From Aldrovandia affinis (lineage: Eukaryota; Chordata; Actinopteri; Notacanthiformes; Halosauridae), in contig JAINUG010000148.1 of assembly GCA_029706075.1 (NCBI GenBank), forward strand, positions 992,001 to 1,056,000: DNA of 64,000 nucleotides. Reading direction: 5' to 3'. Numbering within the stretch: the stretch's first letter is position 1; the number at the start of each line of letters is the position of its first letter. Made by a program: the position numbers and the translations under genes. Below, piece by piece: positions 12,298-24,200 of the stretch. The notes under the pieces were generated by a model that ran no database searches, was not told where the DNA came from, and was given only the letters and a program-made list of their open reading frames with translations.

Positions 12298-15200
12298 GTA
12301 AACGTGTTATATTGCAACACCTTCCGTATGCGCTTTCGACATGCGACATGTAGTTGTCTTATTTCATTCAATGTAGTGAGTCGCTAACTTGTAAATTGCC
12401 TAGCTTGGTGGGCTAGCAAGTTAACGTTACGGTATTCGGAGAGCGGAGTAACGTTGCCTGCATTAGTTATCTCGCAAATTATTTGGCTCAGGAGTGAAAT
12501 GACTACAGTTAAATATAAGTATTTGTTTAAACACTGAACAAATATTATCTATAGCCATATAGCTTAAGTTTATAAGCTAAAGTTTATAGCAACCATTAGC
12601 ACGTCAAGTGTGCCTCTAGCTAGCACTAGCTAACCTAGCCCGACAGTATGGCAGTAAAATATTTTATGAGTGTGCCAACAATATTACAAAGAGTTGTTGC
12701 CATCTATAAAAGGTGTTATGAAAGCGCTCAGTTTTATTAAATTGTGGAAGTAGCTAGCTTGCTAATTGCACATAGCCTAGTAGTATTATCTAGTTAGCGT
12801 AACGTTACCAATAATGCAGTGTTAATGGGTTAACTTTAAACTACCAAATTATTGCATGCCCTCTGTTGTCTTTTTTGGAATTCTTTATAAAAAAGTGCTC
12901 AAATCAAAGATGCTTCTAACTTCCAAGGCCAGTCAGGTGGACTTTGAAAGTTATCTCTAACTAATAATGCAAATCAAATTTTTTTTTGTATTTATTGTAT
13001 TTGTCTATTTGTAATTTTGGCTTGCACGCTGCATGGATGTCTCATTTGCAGCCTGCAAGTAGTTGGCGAACCATGTGAACTAATAGCCAATTTGAAAGTC
13101 ACGAGATGGATAGCGATCTATTGGTGTAACTTTAATTCCAATTTAACCCACTGTCTGCGAGACCTGGTACCATTGAAGTAGTCGAAGTAGGTCAGTTTCA
13201 GCTTATCAAGTGCTTGTTTGTGTCAATTTCTAAGCGGGATTTTTGTGCCGCATTTTTTCAGAATTAGCTGATTTCAGCTGTTCTTTGTCAAATACAACTA
13301 GCTGAAACGGTACTCATGAAAATTCAGCTGCGCCGGGTGTCCGTTGCAATTGCGAATTTGGCAGAGGCTAGCTTTACTTCTTTAAAGTTGAGCCCCATAC
13401 AGTAACCCGTATGTTCCACGTGCTGCAAGCGGGCCAGTGGAAGTTCCGATGGCATTTGCGACTACAGTCGTTTGAATGGGTCTTATTGTTGAAAGAAATG
13501 TCAGTATGTGCGTGCAGTTCCTTTTTTTGTTTGCTCCTGTGTAGATTACGATTAATTCGCTCGAAACTCATTTACGATTTCTGGAAACATCCCACGTATA
13601 CCACATTACGTTGGCACAATTAATAACTTCCACTTGAGTTACACAGAGTGAACTATAGTACTTTTGACCTTTTTTCAAAAGGCCTAGGAAAGTTTCATCC
13701 ATTAATACGTTAATTGTTGTAGAGTGCATGTAGCGCGTTTTGAATATTGCTGTTCATAAGCATCTGTCATGGCAGTTATGTTTTCCTTAAGAGAAATGGG
13801 GTGTTTCAGACAGTGAACTGAGTGGCGAACTTGGCTTAGGCAAGATTTCATGTTGATTCACGGCAGCCCATTTCCTGTGGCCCAGCACAGAATCGGCTTG
13901 TTCAGGAAGTTGACTTGATGACTCGCTTTCACATAGGGATTTCTTTTGTCCTTGCAACGCTATTGCACATCCTTAAGTAAAAAAAGAAAAAAACCTAAAC
14001 AATCTGTGGCTTTTTTCCTATGTCTTCTCTCACCAGGCGGGTCTACATATGTTGCGTTTGATGTTGGGGATGTCCTGACCGACAATTGGGAACATTACCA
14101 TTATTGTACATATTTGTCCAAAAAAACGGAAAAGTTGTTAAACTTCAGCAATTAATGTCAATCCCTCGCCCCAAAATATTTATGATGTTTAAAACAGTGT
14201 GCTGAAAACGGTGTGATGTTGGAAACGGTGTGATCCGTTCACAAGTCTTTGCTCAGTTGAGACGTTTGATACCATAGTTGCTGAAGTGTGTATTAAAGTT
14301 TTATCCGAATGGCGATTTACAGTACTCCTTCACCTCCATCAGTGCATAGTAATGAATTGGAGATGGCGAAGGTGCCAGGAGAGCATCCCGTGAAATGCTT
14401 TGTGATTCACAACATGCTTGCTGCCTGAAACGTGGCCATTTTTTATTCTAAAACACAACATATAACTTAGAGCTTCTGGAATAACATACAGCTGGTTTAT
14501 ACTGTCTGTCAGAGGATCAGCACCAACGCTGAGTGTCACCTTCATGGGCCTGTGTTGCCATCAATTGTCGCAGTTGAAAACCTGTCCTTTTTCTGTCAGG
14601 GATGTGTTTTAGCTGGAATTGGGGAAGAGGGAAGGAGGCCAGGAAATGGAGTCTCCTGCACAAACATGACAGTGCGGCCTTCCAAAGTCAACAGAGCAGC
14701 AGCCGTTCCCATTTAAATGGGTGAAACTGTGCCGTTCGAGCGGCCCGCGCAGCCGTCCCCTGCAAAGCTGGGCCCAGGGCAGAGGCGGTCGGCAGCGTTG
14801 TCCGTGCCGTGCGCTGCATTTCCCGCTCTGCGGGGGAGAGATCCCTGCTTCTGCTTTCTGGAAAAGTGTGGGAAAGCACTTTTTGACGGCTGACAGAATA
14901 ACGTCCACGTCTGTCCCCCTGCTGCATCATGGGAGCTCTCATCCTACACATTGTCGTAAATCAAAGCAGGTAATTACAAACCCAGGGCTGATGGCTCTCT
15001 CCCTCTGGCAGAGGACCAGTAGCCGCGTTGCACAGCAGCCGTCAGCGCTGGCTTTATGGCTTGATTGGCAGAGGGGACAGAGTTCGGATTTGAACCCGGG
15101 CCCCAGCTGGTCTCTTCTGTGCAGAGTCAAGCTGTGAGTGAAGACGGACTGTTTCACCATGCCAGAATTTCAGCATCGGCCATGCACCGTCCACTCCAGT

Positions 15201-18200
15201 GGGGGATTGTCACTGGGTTTAAAAGAAAAATCCAGATGTATCCTATCTTCATTCCATTATGGGGTCTTCTGTAACCCCCTCCCCAATTTGTTGCCATGTC
15301 AGTTTTGGGCTTTTTTTAAACCCTAACTAGAGGTAGGGGTCTATTCAGTAGCATTGCAGATCAGGCTACGGACCCACCCAAAAAATCTTGTGCTCTGTGT
15401 CACTTAAACATTGAAACATTATGGATCAGTGGTGGCCATCAAAATAGATCATGGCAGGCAGGCAAACTGTGGTTTTGGCGTGCCATCCGGCTGTGTTTGC
15501 TGTGCAGCGGGGGATTGAGTTTAGTGCACTCATGGCAGCGACGGCACCATCCTGTGTCTGCCAACAGCAGGGCAGGGTCCATTCACCTTTACACTCCACT
15601 GGGCAACTACACAGACCGTTTTACCCCCCTTCCGCCCAGACACATTTCCAGCCCATTGCAACACGGTTCCTGAATAGTTTTCTGTTTCATATCTGAATAT
15701 CATTTCCGTCCTCCTTTTTCAGTCCAGGCCCAGGACTGCCTGCATCTGGCCCTGCAGTGCAGTGACTTGTAAATAGTAATAAGCATCTTATTATAGACTT
15801 GGCTGCTGTTGGAGATAACCATTTATTTTCTGCAAGCGTCTATTTTCTGCCTGTGGCATTGTGGACGGTCTTCTCCGGATTACCGTGGGCTCTCTCAAAC
15901 CCCACTGACCCTGGGTGGCTGGCCCGACCGACCAGACTGCATCCAGGTTCTGAACGGCGTCCCAGAGTCCCTCCTCACTGGATCATGTCCAAAGGACTGA
16001 ACTCCGCAGGTGAATCACTGCCACGTTCTGCAGAGCGCAAGCGCGAGCGTGGACTCTGTGCGTCTTTGGCATCCGGCGAGCTGTTTGGTTTAGCCTTTGG
16101 CCAGCAGGCGTTTTCCATCCGCGTCGGTGTGGTCCTCCAGGGGCCGCGTGGAAGCGGTCCCAGAGGAGGTCTGGCAGGCCGCACTCCCTCCGACGTGGCC
16201 TCCCGTAGCGGACTGCGCCACGCTGCTGGACCCACACGAACCCCCCTCTCTGCACTACTGAAACAGCCTTGAAATCTCCCCACAGCTCCTTTTACTGTGT
16301 CGGGAGAGCACTGTCAAGGGCTGAGGTGTCGGCTCTTGGCTTTGGAGGCTGTTATTTGGGGACTCTCGAGTCCATGTTTATCGCATACCTCGGATAGCAT
16401 CTCAGAGAGGGGAGTACAGATGCGCGGCGTGAGAGCGCGCTAACGTTTGGGGGCGAGCGAATCGAGCTGCGCCACTTCCTTAATGCGGCTTCACATTTGG
16501 AGACGCTGAAAATGTTGGCGCACCCTGTACAAACACACTCCATAGAAGGTGTTCACGGTTAAGATATAGACAAATGCCTAAGTCTCCTGCATAATATTTA
16601 TGCATTACTCCAAAGGAATGGTAGGGGGGAATTGCCTTGTTTAAAATGAATGGTGCCTGTAAGTTTAGACTGAGCTGGAATGTTACTGTGGGATCTTTGA
16701 AGTTTTAATTGGGTGTAATTTAGTGGTTCCCAGGGTGCGTTTTTGGTAATTGTGCTGTTGATCTGAAGGAACAAGATGGCACGAAGAAGCAGGGAAGAGT
16801 GAAACTGGTGGAGAGGCCGGGGGAGGTTGTTTGTGGCTAATCCCTGAAGCTTTCATGTTTACATTCACAACAGTCAGGGGAAAATATCAACATAAAGTAG
16901 GTGTGCGTGCGTGCGTGCGCGCGTGCGTGTGTGTGTGTGCAATATGAGCTGGTTTCCTCCTTTGTTCTGAATTCCCTGTTGCATTATATACCCCGTAGTG
17001 TTCACTGTTGGCTTTCCTGTTTTCGAAATTAGAGCAAATTGAGTGACATCCAACGCTTGCTCAGAGGTGTGCCTGTTTGTGTCTTGTAAACTGTTCATTC
17101 ACCGCCTCGTCGGTTGACAAGGACATGTCGCTGGGATGAAACATTACACTGTGTCATGACACCATGCCCTCGCTGATAATGAGCAACTCTTGAGCATTTC
17201 TCCTGGAGCGAGTCATGGGCTGAGCTTTATCGTTCACCCGCTCAAACGTTCAGGGCCGCTTCTGTCGCCATTGCGTTAAAACGGCCCGTAACGGCCGCCT
17301 CGCGCAAAGAGAAACGTAGACTTAAGAGGCAGGTGTTCCGGAGCAGGTTGGGTTTTATTGATCCCGCAGGCGGCCTCTGCCTCTTCTGTGAGGCTTTCAG
17401 GACCACTCGGAGAGCGGATAATGCGATTACCTGTCGCGAAGGCTCTTGCGTCACGGAGCGGATGAGCTGTTTGCTCGCCGCGATGCCGGCGCCCTCGTGG
17501 TGCCCGAGAACGCGCCGAGCGTCAGAGCCGAGGGAGATGTTTTTCCAAAAACAGTCTGTCATCCACCCCGCCCACCTGTGTGTCCACACAGATTCAGCGT
17601 GGGAGGAGGGGGACAGGTGGAGGACACTGACTGGCCGCTCTGCAGCTGAAGCGGAGGGCCTGATGTGGGTGTAGGTGCACGTCACCACCTTCAAATGAAG
17701 GTGGGACAAGCCGCGGGGATCTGGCCTGTGGCGTCATCTTCACTTTACTGTGGGAGGTGCCCGCGGTGAGGTGACGGCATAGTTTCCACTGCAGAGCATG
17801 CGCTCTTTTATTTTGCGCACAATCTTATCCAGAGCAACTTGCTGTATAGGTCTAGTGCACACAATAAGGTTAGGTCAATGAACCAGTCAGCCAGTCTTTA
17901 TTTGCGTATAGTGTCATTTACAGAAGGGTTGTCGCACAGCCCTTCACAATGGACATTTTCTATAGGGTATCCAAAAAAACAAAAAAACATTTGAATCACT
18001 GTGGGGGAAAAACTGGAAAATGATTCCCTGACCCCTTAAATGGCAATCAAGCTGAACTCCTGGAATGGTATACAGAGGAGAAATGCTCATTGTGACACTA
18101 AACACAAATATAAATGGAAAATAGGCCAATACTTAAGGGTGACAGTGACACAGTGTGATAGCCAGTTCTACTCATCATTTACTAGAATAATCCTGATGAA

Positions 18201-21200
18201 GGCAATTAAAGTGAACTTTATGAACACCCACAAAATGTACTGTAACGTAATCTAAACAAAGCATGAATGTAAAAAAAGCAACACAAAAAAGCGGTGCTGT
18301 AATAAACGCATTGTCATGCAGAAGTGCCGTACTGAAGCGGAAGTTTTAAGACAATACAAGCACGCACGGGCCCCTTGCATAAACACACTTGTCCGGAGTG
18401 CAAGTTGCCCAGTGCGGGCGGGGTTTGAGCCCCAGCTGTGCCAGCCCAGCTCTGGCCGCGAGCCCATTTTGGGGCCGATGATTGGCTGTTCACCCCGGGG
18501 GGAGGGAAGTCGCCAGGAGCTCGCCGCAAACAAAAGTGACTGTGTATCAGAGTTACAGTCGACGGCATGGCCAGTTCCATTTCGGAGGAGGCGTTCAGCG
18601 CCATTGTCACTGCTGGTCCCAGAGTTGCAGCGGCGAGCTCGTAGTACGTGGGAAAGGATAGTTGAAATAGACATGGGGTACAATTAGGCCTCCTGCGTGG
18701 TCTAGTGGTTTCAACGTCCGACGCTGGCCACGGTGACCGGGGTTCGATTCCCCATCACGCCAGAGTCGGCTCTGGTCGGGAGTGCCATCGGGGCCGCAAT
18801 TGCCCCAGGGAGGGGGGAGGGAAGCCGACACACACAGTTCGCTACGCACAGGAGTGGTTCTGGGGTGCCGGAATTACAGTCCACGGCACGACGAGTGCTG
18901 TCTCGGAGGAGGCAGCGCTTCACCCTTGTCACTGCCGGTCACAGGACTACCACAGCGAACTATGAGGGAAGGGGGATTGAACTAAGCACAGCGGGTAATT
19001 GACTACCAAATTGGGAGAAAATGGGGAAAAAAATCTGAAACAAAATAATACAAAAATAATAATAATTAAAAAAATACTACAAGCATGCATGTGATTTAGA
19101 TAGCAAGCCAGTAGAGAGAGAGCCAGTGGACCAGCAGCTCAAGACGATGTGTTCCCCTGCCAAGCTGGGACACTGCCCCTCTGCTCCTCAGCCTGTCCCC
19201 TTCACCTCCTCTGGGGAGTTGCATAATGGAATTGCATTCACTGGAAATACTTAAAACTCAGCACTTAACTCGTTACGGAGGTCTGGGACAAGGACCTGGA
19301 ATTAAAATGGCCGGCCTGCCCCACATGTGAACAGCAGCACCGAGGCTCTGTAATTACAGAGCAAACCTGGAGGTCCCAGGGTTTTTCCGCCCGGTTAACG
19401 GTTTAAAACTTTAGCACCGAGGGTCGTGGGACACCGCCAACACTGCACCTCCCACACCTCTGTCACGGTCGCGACCAGGTCAGGCTCGCCGGCGCAAACT
19501 GTTTAATGGCGCGTGGCTCCGTGGCAACCGCGCGCATCATCTGGTTGCCGTTAAAAACAACAAAGCTCCCAGAGATTATAATGAGCGCAAAGTGCACGCT
19601 CGGCACGGAGGCCTCGGGCCTGCCTTTGATGTCGCACAGGGAGAGGGAACAAGAAGAGACGAGGGAAGCTCGGCCAGGCTGGCAGCTGGCCTCCTGTCAG
19701 CTCAGTAGACCGCAGTCCACCTGCACATGGAGCAAGGCCGTGCCGCCTGACAGGGTTCGTAGACCGGAGAGGACAGATGTGCCTCCGGCTCTCGCACACG
19801 CACCCCACGCACTGGGAAAGAGCCGTTTAACACACGCGTGACTCTGAGCGCATGCACCGTGAGGCAGGGGAGGGGGTTATCTCTCGTACGCACCATGCGG
19901 TCGGAAGGTTTGACGCGGGGCTGACGTTTTTACGGCCCAGTTTAAGGTTGTGGTTTTGTTCCCTGAATGCTGTGCTGAGTTCAGAGGTCCGCTGGCTGTG
20001 ACGGGCGGAGATATCTATCGCACACAGACAGGAAAGGGTGCTTTGACTCCCGAATTCCCATTGAGCCCTAGCACGTCCTGGTTTTCTGTAGATCACACCG
20101 AGCTCTGCCAGCCTCAGCATTCGCACGGTGGTGAGGACGCTTTGGCCGTAGGCTCCTAATCTCGCTCTCCACTTCTCACCCTGGCTGTGTCAAAGTCTCC
20201 ACTGTGGGAGGTATTGAAAAACCCCCCAAAAAAGAAAAAGTGAGTCATAGCTTTGGTCGCCTCCTGGGGCTACTGCAAGGGGAGTACACATCAGGTACTT
20301 CTCCCCTGTGTACGGGGAACCTCGGGGGACATGACGTGCGTGACGCCTACCTCTGCCTGGTTTGAGTGATACCCGGCACTAGAGTCGGCAGTGTTCAGAG
20401 AATGCGTCTGAACCTAACCCGGGGCAAAGACGCACCTGGATCAGCACACGCACTCGCGCACACGCAGGTAAAAAGCGAGGACAGTTGCGTGAATGGGGCC
20501 CATAAACACAACGGCGCCCTTGAACGAGGAGGGGGGGGGGGTTCCAGTTTCCGCACCTGGGATGGAGTAATTGGACGGAACAGACTGATTTGGACGTTAA
20601 TTTTTTGTTCTCCTCCTCCCCCTCCTTGACTTTATGTGCTGAACATCTGTTTGTTTCTCCTTCCCTTGGAATGACCTCACCTGTGACTCATGCTGAAGCC
20701 CCCTCAGATGTGGAACAAAGGCAGACAGATACGTACAGTACTCTACAGAACGGTACATTCACAATGTATGTGAAGGGTGGCGTCGAGTTACAGGACTTTT
20801 CTACAGTTTTGTTTGGGTCTTTTATGGCGGACTGTATTGAGTTTCACAGCGACACGCAAAGGAAGACCAAAACCAATTTTTTAGGATGTCAGGATCATGC
20901 CACAGACCGTTTTTGACTGAAAATGATGATCACAAATGAATACTATATTCACACCCACCGTGTCTCTCCTCCAACCAGTTTTCAAGAGGCACAGTAAACA
21001 GAACTGCTTGCTTGTGTGCAGTGTTTGTTTTTAGTTCACACAGTCTTTCATGTCTTAACTGGAAAATCGGCGCATGGCATGGTTTCATTACACACAGAGG
21101 GGAGAGGCCACTGTCTGGGGTCTCTGTCTCTCATGCTGCTTTCTCACACACATTTACGCTACTTCTAGCACTCCCATGAAAACTGTGAGTGTGTGAGTGT

Positions 21201-21206
21201 GTGAGT

Positions 21207-21237
<31 letters not shown>

Positions 21238-24200
21238 AGTGTGTGAGTGTGTGAGTGTGTGAGTGTGTGTGTGAGTGTGTGAGTGTGTTTTCATAAAGAC
21301 TGCACTGGAGAGCTGTGGTTTGTGTGCTTCAGGAAAGACTGGATGTTTACTTTTGGGCGATTCTATGTTTTTCCATCCTACTTCGCTCAGTTCGCCAGTC
21401 CGCTAGCTAACAGTAGCCTTCCAGTCTGATAAGCTGCACTGAATTCTTCAGATGGGAATACTGCACACTGCATGTGAGGCCCAACCCAACTATAAGTCAG
21501 TTTAAGATTAGCAGTCACAGTCCTACTGTCAGTTTCGCAGTTCCCCAGTCGCAGACAAATTTTCATCACCATGTTAATAAGTACCACAGAGGGAATTAAT
21601 TGTTTTAGCACGCAGACTAGGAGCATGGAGAGGTTTAACTTGAAACATTTGGCACATGGTTACTAAAGTGAACTCCAGCTAGTCTGCGACTGAGCTGTGA
21701 CAGAGTCGTGGGTATGGATTTTGTGCTGCAGATGATCTGGGTTTTCTGAGCCGCTTGAGTCAGTAGAGCGACTCCCTTTGAGACCTCTCGAGACAGCTGG
21801 GGCGTCTCCCAGGTGACAGGCGGAGAATCTCCGCTTGGGCTCGGGGCTCAGCAGGTCCAGCTCGTCCCTGGTGTGTGGGAGTCTCGATGTGTGGGGTTCA
21901 GTGTGAGGTGGAGTGTGGGAGTCCTTCCACAACCCATCCTTCCAATCCAACGGCCAATTTCTTTGGGTGTGAGAAAAAATACAGCTTTCCCATCAGCCCA
22001 CTTGACTTTGTCTTTTCCACGTGATAGCTTAACTCTGATTCCTGTCTTATCGCTGGGTCAAGTCTACCCTACGAGAGTGGAAATCCATTGGTATCCACAC
22101 AGACCTGTCTCAGTTCCATTTTGACATTTTACATTTACATTTTAGGCATTTAGCAGACGCTCTTATCCAGAGCGACTTACACAGTTTACATTTCAAGAAA
22201 CGGAATGCGTCAATGATCCAAGGCCGTATAGGCTATATATTGGGGGGGACATTTTGAGCATATCTGAATATTGGGGGGGATGTGTCCCCCCCAATATATA
22301 TGGTCGTTTCGGCCTTGCGTCAATCACAGTTGTCGCCTGAACCGTTTGTTTCAGAAACACCTGCAGAATCTCCACCGTGCGAATAGCATTCCTGTCTGGC
22401 ACATACGGCAACGCCGATCTACATTTTTCAGTGCCTGCCATCGTCACCATCATTCCGGCCTAATTATTTGGAAACGGGTTCCATTGTTCTTTTATTCAGC
22501 CTGAGCAGAGTGCCGTTTCCTCCTGCGTGTGGTCTCTGGGCTGGCAGGTCTTGGAGAGGAGGAGAACTCCTCACTGTCCCAGTAACACCTCTGTGATTGA
22601 CTGGCCTGTTCGTGTAAAGCACTTCCTCCCTGCGTCTGACGCACCGACTGCTCTCGGTGACGCTCCCACAACATTAAACACCGCGGTTACCCGCAGCCCT
22701 GTGCGCCACTGCCAAGGACACAACCGCACACAATATGGAGAAGGAGCTGGAAAACATTTAATTTGGAAAGAATCTTGCTGTGTGCAGGTTCCCCGCCACG
22801 GTAATAAAAACCATCTTGAGGAAGTCTGCATTGTTGTTGGCCCTGACCTCGAGGGGGTTGCGATCTGAATTGTTCAAAAGACTCACGTTTCCTTGAGATT
22901 TTCACTTAACAGCACAACTGGGAAAGAAAGGGGAAGTCTGCATTTCGCAACCCTGCCCTCCACCCCACCTCGTCCCCTGCGCTCTGTGAGATGCACAACC
23001 CCGCCATTTTGTCAACATTTTTGTTACGGTTATGAAACATCTGAGCGTTGAGACTCAAACGGTGGGGGGCGGGGGTTGTTGACACTGTTCGAGTGATGTC
23101 ATGGTGTATCTACCCTGCAATAACGAAACTAGAAGTTAGTCATGAGGCGTCTTATGACACACTGCTTTGCAGTTCAGGTTGTAAATAACAGCTCATGAAG
23201 TCCCTAATGTACATGGTTGCATATCTGTTTCATTGTGGTTAGTCTGCTTAGTTTATCTTGAATTTGAGAACTTTTGTGGTTTCATAGTGTCTCTAGAACC
23301 ACATTTATTCACGTATAAATATGCACACTTTTCACAGGGAGAGCTCCACTCACATCTCAACCACACAGTTGTAACGAATGTGTTGCTTTGTGAAGGCCCT
23401 TCAGTGCACGGAAAGTATCCTGCACCACCACTGCAACAAATAAAGTCAAACTGGTCTAACCGATGAGACTCAGAGCCAAGGCGGCGCTGCCGTAGTCAAA
23501 TAAAGTCACGTTTATTTGTCATATGTATACAATACAGGGGAGTGCATTGCAACAATGAAATAAAGTTAAAAACTCCTCTGTAAAATACAGATCAAAATAC
23601 AAAAGGTACAGTTACAGTCAGAGAGATGGAGATGGCAGGAGATTGGGCTCTGAGACGGCCCGCCTGTGATGTCTGAGGGTGCATGTAAGCCGGGTGAATA
23701 CAACCTCCATTCCTCAGCGCCGGCCTTGTTTTCTCCCACCCCCACGACAAAAGAGCCGCGTGTCCGCCTTTGACCCTGCGCCTAGAGGGGCTCATCTCGT
23801 GATCGGGACCTTCCCGGACGTCCTCAGTCCATTTCAGCAGTCCTCCCCCTCCCTTACAGGGCTGCCCCGTTCCCACTGTGTGTGGGGAAAAGGTGCTCGG
23901 TCTTATCAGCGAGGCCCACAGTGGATTATTACAGGAAGGAAGGTTAAGAGGCGAGACACACAGGTTCGTCAGGTAGGCTGAGCGTCGTAAAAGGTGCCAG
24001 CCTTTGTGACGCTGGGAATTTTTACAGTCTGCGAATTATCCCTGTGGCGTTGTCGGCGCGGTAACGGCTCAAAACGGTGCAAGATCAGAAAGAAGAGTGT
24101 CGGTAGAAGCAGGAAAGAGCGACAGGTCTTTTCAGCAGGGGAACTTCAGCCAGGGTGGGCACAGACCGAAGAGTTTGACGCTGCTTTGTGTCAGAATAAG

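Noticed and set aside
15799-16283. Overlapping open frames on both strands in a GC-rich part of rassf3 intron 1
   Set aside because: High GC lowers stop frequency on both strands; no recognisable domain and no matching splice sites.
17242-17709. Minus-strand open frame of 155 codons in intron 1
   Set aside because: CpG-rich sequence with a competing plus-strand frame; no domain or splice support.
18690-18770. tRNA gene
   Set aside because: It has A- and B-box-like sequence but continues into a SINE body, and I could not draw a sound cloverleaf with a sensible anticodon arm.
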